From the NCBI GenBank assembly GCA_902799875.1, contig CADCCH010000004.1, forward strand, positions 1-64,000: DNA of 64,000 nt, written 5' to 3'. The notes beneath the pieces are model-generated. The model was not told the origin of the DNA, did no database searches, and was given only the letters and a program-made list of their open reading frames with translations. The translations under genes were made by a program, and so were the position numbers. The DNA is from an uncultured Bacteroidales bacterium. Lineage in GTDB: Bacteria > Bacteroidota > Bacteroidia > Bacteroidales > Paludibacteraceae. Below are positions 8,247 through 16,271 of the stretch, in pieces (the first letter of the stretch is position 1; each line of letters begins with the position of its first letter).

Positions 8247-8270
8247 GCCTAATACTGCCTAATTAGGCAT
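8247..8270. repeat. GCCTA repeats with a 14-bp palindrome
   Basis: GCCTA at 8247-8251 and 8257-8261 keep the 10-bp period of the array at 7511-7540. The second is part of the perfect palindrome TGCCTAATTAGGCA at 8256-8269. Confidence 0.75.
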
Positions 8271-8429
8271 AATGAGACCTCAAACAAAATCCGCCTATAG
8301 CGAAATAGGAAATCGTCCCTCTCCGAGACGTAAAAGATGGAGAAAGACAAAAATATAACAAATAAATCAGCCTATGGCATAAAACAACAGACAAACAACA
8401 TACATAAATAATATAGCATTGCGCGATTC

Positions 8430-8554
8430 TTGGTCATACGAAACTGGACACTTCAATTGACACAAGTACAAGAACAAAGCACGATGCTCACGAGAGGCGT
8501 GAGCTTTGTTCGATAATTGGTACTTGTAGGTAGTCCAGAATCCTGTATGACCAA
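8430..8554. other. 125-nt imperfect inverted repeat (MITE-like or structured RNA)
   Basis: The gap 8225-8654 holds no convincing gene, but it contains a long nested inverted repeat. Outer arms TTGGTCATAC (8430-8439) and GTATGACCAA (8545-8554) pair over 10 bp. Next come CTGGAC/GTCCAG (8444-8449 and 8533-8538), ACAAGTAC/GTACTTGT (8462-8469 and 8520-8527) and AACAAAG/CTTTGTT. The tip is GCTCACG/CGTGAGC (8486-8492 and 8498-8504). The pairing is far beyond chance for AT-rich DNA. It may be a miniature transposable element or a folded RNA; no target-site duplication or promoter is obvious. Confidence 0.7.
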
Positions 8555-8654
8555 AAAAACGAAAAAGTTTCACGCTTTTTGTATATTCTTATCAAAAACA
8601 ATATAAACAAATTAAAACCGATGCTCAATGGGATATAAGTGAGCGAAATAAATT

Positions 8655-9116
8655 ATGAGAAAATTATTATTTTATGTTTCTTTGATTATGGGTCTTTTTA
8701 CCATTACTTCATGTGAATCATCGGGACCTGATTCGCGAGATTTACTGCTCGGCACGTATTCATATACCATGACTGGAAATTATGTAATGCATTTTGCTGG
8801 ACAAAATATAAATGTTCCTTTAGGACAAGGAGGAATAATGCAGATAAAAAAAGACGGGAGCGGCAATCGCGTAAAAATTACTGGTGATGAAGTTTCTGGG
8901 AAAGGAGTAGTTGAACACGATGTGTTAAAATTGGATCCTGAATCGCAAACAGAAACAAAAGATGGTATAACAATAGTAATGAGAGCTATTTATGAGCCTG
9001 CACAGTTAGTTAATGGTTCTTTAACTGTTAATGTAGAACTTACAGGTACCGTTTCCGGAGGAGGTTATTCGGGTACAATTGAAGGAAGTCAAATTATCAA
9101 AGCGACTAAGCAATAA
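8655..9116 (+). CDS. hypothetical lipoprotein, AT-rich
   Basis: A 153-residue protein with a type II signal peptide, MRKLLFYVSLIMGLFTITSC, cysteine at residue 20. The mature domain is glycine-rich and beta-rich (LLLGTYSYTMTG at its start, IMQIKKDGSGNRVKITG in the middle), in the style of small lipocalin-like or META-like lipoproteins. It ends in a strand carrying TGTVSGGGYSGTIEGS. No named family is recognised. It is five bases upstream of the next gene, with which it forms an operon, and both are clearly more AT-rich than the flanking housekeeping genes, a sign of recent acquisition or low expression. Confidence 0.7.
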   Translation: MRKLLFYVSLIMGLFTITSCESSGPDSRDLLLGTYSYTMTGNYVMHFAGQNINVPLGQGGIMQIKKDGSGNRVKITGDEVSGKGVVEHDVLKLDPESQTETKDGITIVMRAIYEPAQLVNGSLTVNVELTGTVSGGGYSGTIEGSQIIKATKQ

Positions 9117-9121
9117 TTGGT

Positions 9122-9814
9122 ATGAAAAGATTCTTATTCATTTTAGTGGAAATTCTTGTCACATCTGCACATATAAATGCACAAAACGTGAAAGTCATGT
9201 TGAAAGATGGGACAGAGATAAAAGGGGAATTAATATCATATAATGAATCATTATTGGTTGTTGAACCTGATGCGTTTATCAAATATTCGAGAAAACTAAA
9301 ACCGAAGGATGTTAATAGTTTTGAGATTGAAGGTGTTGGACGCTATTTCTCAACAGATGGACAATTCATATTGGATGAAAGTACTGTGAACCAATATGTT
9401 AATCAGAAACAACAAGAATTGACAGTTAGTCTAGCTAATGATTCCACCAAAGAAGTGTCCACTGATTTTTGGCAACGTGTACTCTCCGAAAAATCTGCAA
9501 AACCGCAATCAACGCTTCCTTCTAATCCCAATGAGATAATTGGTAGAGCTTTTCTATCTACAGGAGGTATCGCATTAGGAATTGGTCTTCCTTGCTTTGT
9601 GGCAGGAATAGCCACTTGTGTTGCTGGAAATGTGAATGTTACAACATCAAATATTGAGCAAAAAGCCAATTGTGTGGAAGCCAGTTATTATCTTTTTGGT
9701 ATTGGAGCGTCTCTTACAATCATAAGTATCCCACTTATTGTTCATGGAAGGCGAATCGCAGACATGAAAGTTAATTATACGGGTAATGGCGTAGGAACTA
9801 CAGTAAACTTCTAA
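9122..9814 (+). CDS. hypothetical secreted protein with two C-terminal membrane helices
   Basis: A 230-residue protein with a signal peptide (MKRFLFILVEILVTSAHINA). Residues 22-75 form a small beta domain (VKVMLKDGTEIKGELISYN, then LLVVEPDAFIKYSRK) resembling the SH3-like or Sm-like cap found in several Bacteroidota envelope proteins. A polar linker follows. Two hydrophobic segments occur near residues 150-172 (GIALGIGLPCFVAGIATCVA) and 190-208 (YYLFGIGASLTIISIPLIV). It is the second gene of an operon with the lipoprotein at 8655 and is followed by a strong terminator. Function unknown. Confidence 0.65.
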   Translation: MKRFLFILVEILVTSAHINAQNVKVMLKDGTEIKGELISYNESLLVVEPDAFIKYSRKLKPKDVNSFEIEGVGRYFSTDGQFILDESTVNQYVNQKQQELTVSLANDSTKEVSTDFWQRVLSEKSAKPQSTLPSNPNEIIGRAFLSTGGIALGIGLPCFVAGIATCVAGNVNVTTSNIEQKANCVEASYYLFGIGASLTIISIPLIVHGRRIADMKVNYTGNGVGTTVNF

Positions 9815-9822
9815 TAATATTC

Positions 9823-9858
9823 AAAGCAAGTGACATCTCTGCCACTTGCTTTTGTTTT
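9823..9858 (+). terminator. Rho-independent terminator
   Basis: A 10-bp stem AAAGCAAGTG/CACTTGCTTT with a 10-nt loop is followed by a T-rich tract. It ends the 8655-9814 operon. Confidence 0.85.
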
Positions 9859-9905
9859 TCCCTCTTCATTCCCAATACGCCTCGGGGTTGCAACCTGATT
9901 GTAAT

Positions 9906-9949
9906 GGATGCTGAAAGGATGCTGAATGGGTCCTCAATGGGTTCTCCAT
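9906..9949. repeat. four 11-bp units in the gap before leuS
   Basis: GGATGCTGAAA, GGATGCTGAAT, GGGTCCTCAAT and GGGTTCTCCAT lie head to tail. Apart from this array, the terminator and the leuS promoter, nothing is visible between 9815 and 10155. Confidence 0.7.
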
Positions 9950-10103
9950 CCAACATCCTTACTCTATTGGTACATAATTATAATGTGCTCCAAAGAATTT
10001 TAATTCAATCTCCAAATCCGAAGACAAAGGTACAAAAAAATTTCATATATGCAAATTTTCACACTTCAAAAAGTGCAAATTTTGTATAAAAATATACAAA
10101 CCC

Positions 10104-10134
10104 TTGCATAATTCAAAAAAAAGTAGTAAATTTG
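10104..10134 (+). promoter_or_regulatory. promoter of leuS
   Basis: TTG at 10104-10106 (extended TTGCATAATTCAAAAAAA), a 20-bp spacer and TAAATTTG at 10127-10134, 21 nt before the leuS ATG. Confidence 0.75.
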
Positions 10135-10155
10135 CACGCAAATTTGTTTTTAAGT

Positions 10156-11343
10156 ATGGAATACAACTTTAGTGAGATTGAGAAAAAGTGGCAAGCGGCG
10201 TGGGAGAAAGACGGTGTCTATACCGTTTCCAATGAGTCCGACAAGCCCCATTACTACGTGCTCGATATGTTCCCCTACCCCTCGGGTGCCGGCTTGCACG
10301 TCGGTCACCCGTTAGGCTACATCGCCAGCGATATTTACAGCCGTTACAAACGGTTGAAAGGCTTTAATGTGTTGCACCCGATGGGTTTTGACTCGTACGG
10401 TCTGCCCGCCGAGCAGTATGCGATCCAGACCGGTACCCATCCGGAGGAGACGACCTACAAGAACATCGCGCGTTATATAGAGCAACTGAAGAAGATCGGT
10501 TTCTGCTACGACTGGAACCGTGAGGTACGCACCTGCGACCCCAAGTTCTATAAATGGACCCAGTGGGCGTTCGTACAGATGTTCAATTCGTACTTCGACC
10601 CCAAGACCCAAAAGGCGCAACCTATCTCAAAACTCATTGCCGAGTGGGAAGCCAATGACCCAAAATGGGCGACGTTCTCCGAACGCGAGCAACAGGAGCG
10701 GTTGATGAACTACCGCATCGCGTATCTGGCAGACACCAAGGTCAACTGGTGTCCGGCTTTGGGTACGGTGCTGGCGAACGACGAGGTGAGTGAGGGTTTG
10801 AGTGTGCGTGGCGGTTATCCTGTGGAGCAACGCGTAATGCGCCAATGGTGCCTGCGCGTGAGTGCGTATGCCGGTCGTCTGTTAGAGGGCCTGGACCGGA
10901 TCGACTGGACAGAGAGCCTCAAAGAGACCCAACGTAACTGGATCGGTCGTTCGGAAGGAGCCGAGATGCAGTTCAGCATCAAAGGTCAGGACGAACCCTT
11001 CACGATCTTCACCACCCGTGCGGACACAATCTATGGCGTGACGTTTATGGTGCTGGCGCCGGAATCGGAATACGTGCAACGCGTGGTGACGGACGAGCAC
11101 AAGGCCGAAGTGGAAGAGTACCTGGCTTGGGTGAAGCATCATACCGAGCGTGAGCGCATAGCCGACCGCAAGGTAACGGGTGTTTTCACCGGCTCGTATG
11201 CCATTCACAGGGCGAGATACCTATTTATATCTCCGACTACGTGCTCGCGGGATACGGTACCGGAGCCATCATGGCCGTGCCGGCACACGACAGCCGTGAC
11301 TATGCCTTCGCCAAACATTTCAACCTGCCGATCATCCCGTTGA
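10156..11343 (+). CDS. leuS: leucyl-tRNA synthetase, N-terminal part (frameshifted)
   Basis: This fragment carries the class I N-terminal catalytic half of LeuRS, which charges tRNA-Leu. The HIGH-type signature is HVGH in [13 protein letters not shown] near residue 45. The zinc-like insert and the first part of the CP1 editing domain follow ([15 protein letters not shown], then [14 protein letters not shown]). Homology stops at His351 (11206-11208); the remaining 45 codons are out-of-frame read-through. The normal continuation, [16 protein letters not shown], is found two bases out of phase from 11211. Compared with relatives about ten bases seem to be missing here. Because LeuRS is essential, an assembly or sequencing indel is the first suspect. 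Confidence 0.85.
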   Translation: MEYNFSEIEKKWQAAWEKDGVYTVSNESDKPHYYVLDMFPYPSGAGLHVGHPLGYIASDIYSRYKRLKGFNVLHPMGFDSYGLPAEQYAIQTGTHPEETTYKNIARYIEQLKKIGFCYDWNREVRTCDPKFYKWTQWAFVQMFNSYFDPKTQKAQPISKLIAEWEANDPKWATFSEREQQERLMNYRIAYLADTKVNWCPALGTVLANDEVSEGLSVRGGYPVEQRVMRQWCLRVSAYAGRLLEGLDRIDWTESLKETQRNWIGRSEGAEMQFSIKGQDEPFTIFTTRADTIYGVTFMVLAPESEYVQRVVTDEHKAEVEEYLAWVKHHTERERIADRKVTGVFTGSYAIHRARYLFISPTTCSRDTVPEPSWPCRHTTAVTMPSPNISTCRSSR

Positions 11344-12920
11344 TCGAAGGAGCGGACGTAAGCGAAGAATCGTTTGATGCCAAAGAGGGCAAGATGATCA
11401 ACTCCGGTTTCCTCAACGGCATGGAGGTCAAAGAGGCGATTCAGGCGATGAAGGAATATATCACCAACACGGGCATCGGTCGTGTGAAGGTCAACTACCG
11501 TCTGCGTGACGCGATATTTAGTCGTCAGCGTTACTGGGGTGAACCTTTCCCTATTTACTACAAGGACGAGATGCCTTATACGGTGGACGAGAAAGACCTG
11601 CCGTTGCTCTTGCCGGCTGTCAAGGAATTCAAGGGTGTCAACGGTCAGCCGCCGTTAGGTAACGCCAAAGACTGGACGTACAAGGGTCATCCGTTAGAGC
11701 TCTGCACAATGCCGGGCTTTGCCGGCAGTTCGGCGTATTATTTGCGGTACATGGATCCGCATAACGACGAGGCACTCGTGGGCAAACAGGCGAATGAGTA
11801 CTGGCGGCAGGTGGATCTGTATCTGGGCGGTTCCGAGCACGCGACGGGACACTTGATCTACAGTCGTTTCTGGAACAAGTTCTTGTACGACCTCGGCTAT
11901 GTATGCGAGGACGAACCGTTCAAGAAACTCATCAACCAGGGAATGATTCAGGGCCGTTCGAACTTCGTGTACCGTTATATCGGTGAAGGTGCAACAGGTA
12001 ATCTGTATATCAGCTATAACCTGATCGACAACCCCGAATACAAGGACAAAGTACAACCGATTCACGTCAACGTCAATATCGTCAACAACGACGTGCTCGA
12101 TATCAACGCTTTCCGTGCATGGATGCCGGAGTTCAAGAATGCCGAGTTCGTCTTTGCGGATGGTACATCGTCTGAACTCACGGGCTACACCGCCGGACCG
12201 AAGCAGTATATCTGCGGCTGGGCGGTGGAGAAAATGAGTAAGTCGATGTTCAACGTGGTGAACCCCGATGACGTGATTGCGAAATTCGGAGCCGACACCC
12301 TCCGTTTGTACGAGATGTTCCTCGGTCCGCTGGAGATGAGTAAGCCCTGGGACACGAACGGTATCGACGGTGTACACCGTTTCCTCAAACGTCTGTGGAA
12401 CATGTACGAGAATATCGTGGACGAGGCCCCGACCAAAGAGGAGCTGCGTTCGCTGCATAAGCTCATCAAGAAGATTACGTGGGACATCGAGAACTTCTCG
12501 TTCAACACCTCCATTCCGGCCTTCATGATCGCGCAGAACGAACTGTCTGCACTCAAGTGCAACAAGCGTGCGATCTTGGAGCAGTTTGCGATCCTGCTGG
12601 CACCGTACGCACCGCATATCGCAGAAGAGATGTGGCATAGATGCCAAGCCATCAGCAATCAGCCGTCAGCCGTCAGCCAGTTTGTGGTCAATGCCGAGTG
12701 GCCGGTTTGCAACGAAGCGTATCTGGTAGAGGATACGCAGAAGTACCCTGTGCAGTTCAACGGCAAGGTACGCTTCACGCTCGAGTGTCCGAAAGACACG
12801 CCGAAAGAGGAAGTAGAGAAACTTGTCCTCGCCCACGAAGACACCGCCAAATACCTCGCCGGCAACACGCCTAAAAAAGTCATCGTCGTTCCCGGCCGGA
12901 TTGTCAATATTGTGATGTAA
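11241..12920 (+). CDS. leuS: leucyl-tRNA synthetase, C-terminal part (frameshifted)
   Basis: The continuation of LeuRS after the indel at about 11208. It starts in the editing site ([20 protein letters not shown]) and continues through the rest of CP1. The catalytic KMSKS loop ([17 protein letters not shown]) is near 12230-12260. The anticodon-binding helical bundle and the C-terminal domain, ending [11 protein letters not shown], follow. The annotated start is only the first ATG or near-cognate codon; the in-phase homology begins at 11211. A 7-bp repeat array at 12648-12680 adds about eight residues to a loop of the anticodon-binding domain. The gene ends at a bidirectional terminator facing the htrA gene. 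Confidence 0.85.
   Translation: MLAGYGTGAIMAVPAHDSRDYAFAKHFNLPIIPLIEGADVSEESFDAKEGKMINSGFLNGMEVKEAIQAMKEYITNTGIGRVKVNYRLRDAIFSRQRYWGEPFPIYYKDEMPYTVDEKDLPLLLPAVKEFKGVNGQPPLGNAKDWTYKGHPLELCTMPGFAGSSAYYLRYMDPHNDEALVGKQANEYWRQVDLYLGGSEHATGHLIYSRFWNKFLYDLGYVCEDEPFKKLINQGMIQGRSNFVYRYIGEGATGNLYISYNLIDNPEYKDKVQPIHVNVNIVNNDVLDINAFRAWMPEFKNAEFVFADGTSSELTGYTAGPKQYICGWAVEKMSKSMFNVVNPDDVIAKFGADTLRLYEMFLGPLEMSKPWDTNGIDGVHRFLKRLWNMYENIVDEAPTKEELRSLHKLIKKITWDIENFSFNTSIPAFMIAQNELSALKCNKRAILEQFAILLAPYAPHIAEEMWHRCQAISNQPSAVSQFVVNAEWPVCNEAYLVEDTQKYPVQFNGKVRFTLECPKDTPKEEVEKLVLAHEDTAKYLAGNTPKKVIVVPGRIVNIVM
12648..12680. repeat. heptamer array GCCGTCA inside leuS
   Basis: Units GCCATCA, GCAATCA, GCCGTCA, GCCGTCA and a partial fifth. 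They encode the segment [11 protein letters not shown], where relatives have only a short loop between EELW and the DAQWP-type motif. Confidence 0.85.
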
Positions 12921-12955
12921 TAACTTTCTCTGAAAGAAAAAGTGAATATGCAAAT

Positions 12956-12992
12956 AGCGGGCAACCATTATTGGCTGCCCGCTAATCTTTTA
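12956..12992. terminator. bidirectional terminator between leuS and htrA
   Basis: An 8-bp stem AGCGGGCA/TGCCCGCT (12956-12963 and 12976-12983) with a further CCA/TGG pairing inside lies between the two convergent stop codons. A T-rich tract follows on the plus side. Confidence 0.75.
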
Positions 12993-13005
12993 TAATCGTA
13001 CATTT

Positions 13006-14496
13006 CTACTCTGCCAGATTGACAGCATAATACCTTACTCTTCCTTGCGGCGTGCAGCCGGTAATGAAAAGGACGCGGTCGTGCTCGGAGGCGGAGTTGG
13101 CACGGCGGACGATGTCGTCAAGGTCTTCTTCGGTGCGCACGGAGCGGTTGTTGACTTTCAGTATGATGAAGTCCGAGGGTACACCGGCACTCTTCAGTTT
13201 TCCCGCCTTGAGCGACTTGATCTGCAGGCCGTAGTTGATACCCAGACGCTCTTTCTGCGCATCGGTCAGTTCGGAGAATGTGGCACCCAGGACGGACGCT
13301 TTGTCCTCGGCGGAGATGACGCCTGTTCCACCTTCGCGGTTGGTGAGCGTTGCCTGAACAGTCATGGTTTTGCCGTCGCGGAGCAGCGTCACACTCACTA
13401 CATCGCCCGGACGGTGACGCCCGATATGTTCCTGCAGGTCGGTGCCGGTCTTGACAGCCGCATCATCAACACGCGTGATTACATCGCCGCTCTTGATGCC
13501 TGCTTTCTCTGCCGCGCCGTCCGGCACAACGCGTTCTACGTATGCCCCTTGGAGAGTGGTCAGGTTCTTCTCTTTCTTCAGTTCGGAAGTGATCTCACGC
13601 ATCTGCACGCCGAGGATAGCACGCTGCACGACACCGTACTGGCGGATGTCGCTCACCACTTTCTGTACGATACTGGTCGGCACAGCAAAACTGTAGCCCG
13701 AATAGGAACCGGTCTGCGAAGCGATGGCGGTGTTGATTCCTACCAACTCGCCGCGCGTGTTAACCAGCGCACCGCCTGAGTTGCCGGGATTGACTGCCGC
13801 GTCGGTCTGGATGAACGACTCAATCTTCATCTCCGCGTTAAGGATATTGATGTTACGCGCCTTGGCGGACACGATACCTGCCGTGACGGTCGAAGTGAGG
13901 TTGAACGGATTGCCGACGGCGAGCACCCATTCGCCTACGCGCAGGTCGTCAGAGTTGCCCATGAGGATGACAGGCAGGTTTGTCTCTTCGATTTTCAGGA
14001 GCGCGATATCCGTGTTCGGGTCAGTGCCGACCAGCGTAGCCGTGTATTCGCGTTTGTCGTTGAGGACCACCTGAATCTGGTCTGCACGGTCAATGACGTG
14101 ATTGTTGGTGACGATGTAACCGTCCTCGGAGATGATGACACCCGAACCGGACGCCTGTTGTGCCGGCATCTCGCGTTGCTGTCCCGGACGACCGAAGAAG
14201 AACTCAAAGAGGTCCATCTGCTGGGACGAAACCTGGTTGCGGTAGGTCGTCTTGACGTGAACAACCGCATTGACGGACAGCTCGGCAGCCTGAGTAAAAT
14301 CCGTCTCCCCTGCCTGCTGCAACGAAGCAAAACGGCTGTAGGCAGCAGGGATTCCGGTGGAATCATTTGTAATTTGTGATTTGTAATTGGTGATTTGAAA
14401 TTGTGGATTGCTGTATTTCAAGACAGCGAGTGTCGTTCCGGCACTGACGGCTGCGACGAGCAGCCCGATGCCTAAAAATCTAAATATCTTTTTCAT
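13006..14496 (-). CDS. Do/DegQ-family periplasmic serine protease (HtrA)
   Basis: A 496-residue envelope chaperone-protease. The start MKKIFRFLGIGLLVAAVSAG gives a membrane anchor or signal peptide. A linker made of 7-bp repeats follows (residues 32-45). The trypsin-like domain has the catalytic triad His133 (TNNHVI), Asp163 (NTDIALLKI) and Ser240 (GNSGGAL). Two PDZ domains cover roughly residues 285-375 and 400-490, the first with the substrate loop GAYVERVVPDGAAEKAGI. It degrades or refolds misfolded envelope proteins. The start at 14496 is preferred over an ATG further upstream because of the signal sequence. A likely -7 box lies near 14544-14551 on the minus strand. Confidence 0.93.
   Translation of the reverse strand: MKKIFRFLGIGLLVAAVSAGTTLAVLKYSNPQFQITNYKSQITNDSTGIPAAYSRFASLQQAGETDFTQAAELSVNAVVHVKTTYRNQVSSQQMDLFEFFFGRPGQQREMPAQQASGSGVIISEDGYIVTNNHVIDRADQIQVVLNDKREYTATLVGTDPNTDIALLKIEETNLPVILMGNSDDLRVGEWVLAVGNPFNLTSTVTAGIVSAKARNINILNAEMKIESFIQTDAAVNPGNSGGALVNTRGELVGINTAIASQTGSYSGYSFAVPTSIVQKVVSDIRQYGVVQRAILGVQMREITSELKKEKNLTTLQGAYVERVVPDGAAEKAGIKSGDVITRVDDAAVKTGTDLQEHIGRHRPGDVVSVTLLRDGKTMTVQATLTNREGGTGVISAEDKASVLGATFSELTDAQKERLGINYGLQIKSLKAGKLKSAGVPSDFIILKVNNRSVRTEEDLDDIVRRANSASEHDRVLFITGCTPQGRVRYYAVNLAE
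14365..14406. repeat. heptamer array ATTTGTA/ATTTGTG inside htrA
   Basis: Six 7-bp units (ATTTGTA, ATTTGTG, ATTTGTA, ATTGGTG, ATTTGAA, ATTGTGG). On the coding strand they are read as the polar linker FQITNYKSQITN directly after the membrane segment. Confidence 0.9.
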
Positions 14497-14611
14497 AGTT
14501 CTGAATAATTTTAGTTGCAAGTACTTCGCTGCAAAATCCGTGCCAAAGTAAAATTGATGTGGTCGCGGGAATGGAATGGATGCATTTTATTTTCATATTC
14601 TTTTCAAATTA

Positions 14612-14643
14612 TTTGCACATGTCAAAAAAAAGCAGTAATTTTG
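14612..14643 (+). promoter_or_regulatory. orphan promoter pointing at tRNA-Lys from the opposite side
   Basis: TTTG at 14612-14615 (TTTGCACATGTCAAAAAAAA), a 20-bp spacer and TAATTTTG at 14636-14643. It nearly duplicates the tRNA-Gln promoter at 19326-19357, yet no normal gene follows on this strand. Confidence 0.75.
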
Positions 14644-14649
14644 CAAGCA

Positions 14650-14721
14650 AAATTGTAACGCGCTATTTGAAAGAATGAGAAAGGAGTACAGAAAACAAAA
14701 AAGAGAGCCGAAACTCTCTTT
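14650..14721 (+). ncRNA. candidate small RNA or tiny ORF
   Basis: The orphan promoter should start transcription near 14650. The hairpin AAAGAGAG/CTCTCTTT at 14700-14721 could end it, giving an RNA of about 72 nt. The only reading frame is a 17-codon one from the ATG at 14676 (MRKEYRKQKREPKLSFL), very basic and ending beyond the hairpin. Whether the product is an RNA, a microprotein or nothing functional cannot be decided here. Confidence 0.4.
14692..14721 (-). terminator. terminator of tRNA-Lys
   Basis: Read on the minus strand, AAAGAGAG/CTCTCTTT with a 6-nt loop is followed by TTTTTG, five bases after the tRNA 3' end. The stem can also serve the plus strand. Confidence 0.75.
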
Positions 14722-14725
14722 CTTG

Positions 14726-14798
14726 TGAACCAGCTGGGGCTCGAACCCAGGACCCCATCCTTAAAAGGGATGTGCTCTACCTGCTGAGCTACTGATTC
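14726..14798 (-). tRNA. tRNA-Lys (UUU anticodon)
   Basis: A 73-nt cloverleaf including the discriminator base. The acceptor stem is GAATCAG/CTGGTTC with one G-T pair. The anticodon stem CATCC/GGATG encloses loop CTTTTAA, so the anticodon is TTT. The T-loop has GGTTCGAGCC. The terminal CCA is not encoded. It has its own promoter (14849-14880) and terminator. Confidence 0.95.
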
Positions 14799-14848
14799 AA
14801 TGACCGAATGGCTGGCTGGGTGTCGAGCCTCTCGACCAAAAGCGGGTG

Positions 14849-14880
14849 CAAAGGTACTACATTTTTTTGAATTGACCAAA
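14849..14880 (-). promoter_or_regulatory. promoter of tRNA-Lys
   Basis: On the minus strand TTTG (14877-14880), a 20-bp spacer and TACCTTTG (14849-14856). A leader of about 45 nt precedes the mature tRNA. Confidence 0.8.
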
Positions 14881-14916
14881 TTTTTTTGAAAAAAAATAGC
14901 ATTTAAGGGCATTTTT

Positions 14917-16263
14917 ATGCAAATAAAATTAGAAAATAGGCGAAGAAAGACCATAAATGTGCAAGTTGGGAACATTTTTATCGGTTCCGACTACCCCATT
15001 CGCATCCAAACGATGGCGAACACTTCGACCAATGATATCGACGCTTCGGTCGATCAAGCCAGACGGTGTATCGAGGCGGGTGCAGAGTTACTTCGCTTCA
15101 CGACGCAAGGTCTGCGTGAGGTGGAGTCGCTCAAAGAGATCCACGCCCAAGTGCTGACGGCGGTACCGCTGGTGGCCGATGTGCATTTTAACTCGGAAGT
15201 GGCCGACGCCGCGGCCCAAGTGGTGGAAGCGGTGCGTATTAACCCGGGTAACTACAGCAAGGATGCTTCCAAGTTAGAGGAACGGTTTGTACACCTGCTG
15301 GATATCTGCCGCGAACATGAGACGGCTATCCGCATCGGCGTCAACCACGGTTCGCTGAGTGAGCGCATGATGAACAAGTACGGTGACACGCCCGAAGGAA
15401 TGGTCGCGTCCGTGATGGAATTTTTGCGGATTGCGGTGGCGCATGACTTCAAGGACATCGTCATCTCCGTCAAGGCTTCCAACACGCGCGTGATGGTCGA
15501 GACCGTGCGTTTGCTGGTTAAGACGATGAACAAAGAGCACATCGCGTTCCCGCTGCATCTCGGTGTCACCGAAGCCGGCGAAGGGGAGGACGGACGTATC
15601 AAATCGGCCGTCGGCATCGGTGCTTTATTGGCAGACGGTATAGGCGACACGATCCGTGTCAGTCTGAGTGAAGCACCGGAGAACGAGATACCGGTAGCAC
15701 AGGATCTGGTCGATTATTTCGCGGACGAAGACTCGATCCGTTACGACGGTTCGGTAGTAGCCGAGGTGCTGGACAACATCGGTGGTAACGCCGAAGTGCG
15801 TTATACGAGTTATGAGGACGATTGGGATTTGTTCTGCCTGCAAGCCGCTGCCGAATGCGGACGGTTGCTGTGGGACTTCAAGGCGACCGAGCTGACGCTG
15901 GTGAATCCGAACTTCACCGAAAACAAACTCAATTTCCTCAGTAAGGACATCCTCCAAGCCGCGCGCGTGCGTATATATAAAACGGAGTATATCTCCTGCC
16001 CGGGTTGCGGACGAACGATGTTCGACCTGCAGAAGACCGTGGCGGAAGTGAAGAAAGCGACCGCGCATCTGACCGGTTTGAAGATCGCCGTCATGGGTTG
16101 TATCGTCAACGGACCGGGTGAGATGGCGGATGCCGATTACGGTTACGTAGGCGCCGGTCGCGACCGCATCAGTCTGTACAAAGGCAAAGAGTGTGTACTC
16201 AAGAACATCCCGCAGGAAGAGGCGGTAGAAAAACTATTGGAACTAATTAACAACACTAAATAA
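14917..16263 (+). CDS. ispG: 4-hydroxy-3-methylbut-2-enyl diphosphate synthase
   Basis: A 448-residue enzyme of the MEP isoprenoid pathway that reductively converts MEcPP to HMBPP. The TIM barrel covers residues 10-265 ([29 protein letters not shown]). The iron-sulfur domain is C-terminal, with Cys361 and Cys364 (SCPGCGRT) and Cys395 ([10 protein letters not shown]) as cluster ligands. Between them is an insert of only about 90 residues. Bacteroidota and plant enzymes usually carry a much larger middle domain and reach about 600 residues, so this is a trimmed version. The start [19 protein letters not shown] is the first in frame. The promoter was not identified with confidence. pfp follows after 8 nt. 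Confidence 0.93.
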   Translation: MQIKLENRRRKTINVQVGNIFIGSDYPIRIQTMANTSTNDIDASVDQARRCIEAGAELLRFTTQGLREVESLKEIHAQVLTAVPLVADVHFNSEVADAAAQVVEAVRINPGNYSKDASKLEERFVHLLDICREHETAIRIGVNHGSLSERMMNKYGDTPEGMVASVMEFLRIAVAHDFKDIVISVKASNTRVMVETVRLLVKTMNKEHIAFPLHLGVTEAGEGEDGRIKSAVGIGALLADGIGDTIRVSLSEAPENEIPVAQDLVDYFADEDSIRYDGSVVAEVLDNIGGNAEVRYTSYEDDWDLFCLQAAAECGRLLWDFKATELTLVNPNFTENKLNFLSKDILQAARVRIYKTEYISCPGCGRTMFDLQKTVAEVKKATAHLTGLKIAVMGCIVNGPGEMADADYGYVGAGRDRISLYKGKECVLKNIPQEEAVEKLLELINNTK

Positions 16264-16271
16264 CTTATCTT

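Noticed and set aside
8367..8573. A 68-codon minus-strand frame
   Set aside because: It follows the long inverted repeat and has no ribosome site, homology or sensible composition.
14726..14798. tRNA-Lys as an integration site
   Set aside because: No integrase gene and no direct copy of the tRNA 3' end was found nearby; the same holds for tRNA-Gln.
14881..14916. A promoter for ispG just upstream of its ATG
   Set aside because: TAGCATTT is a poor match to TAnnTTTG and no TTTG lies at the right distance, so I did not list it.
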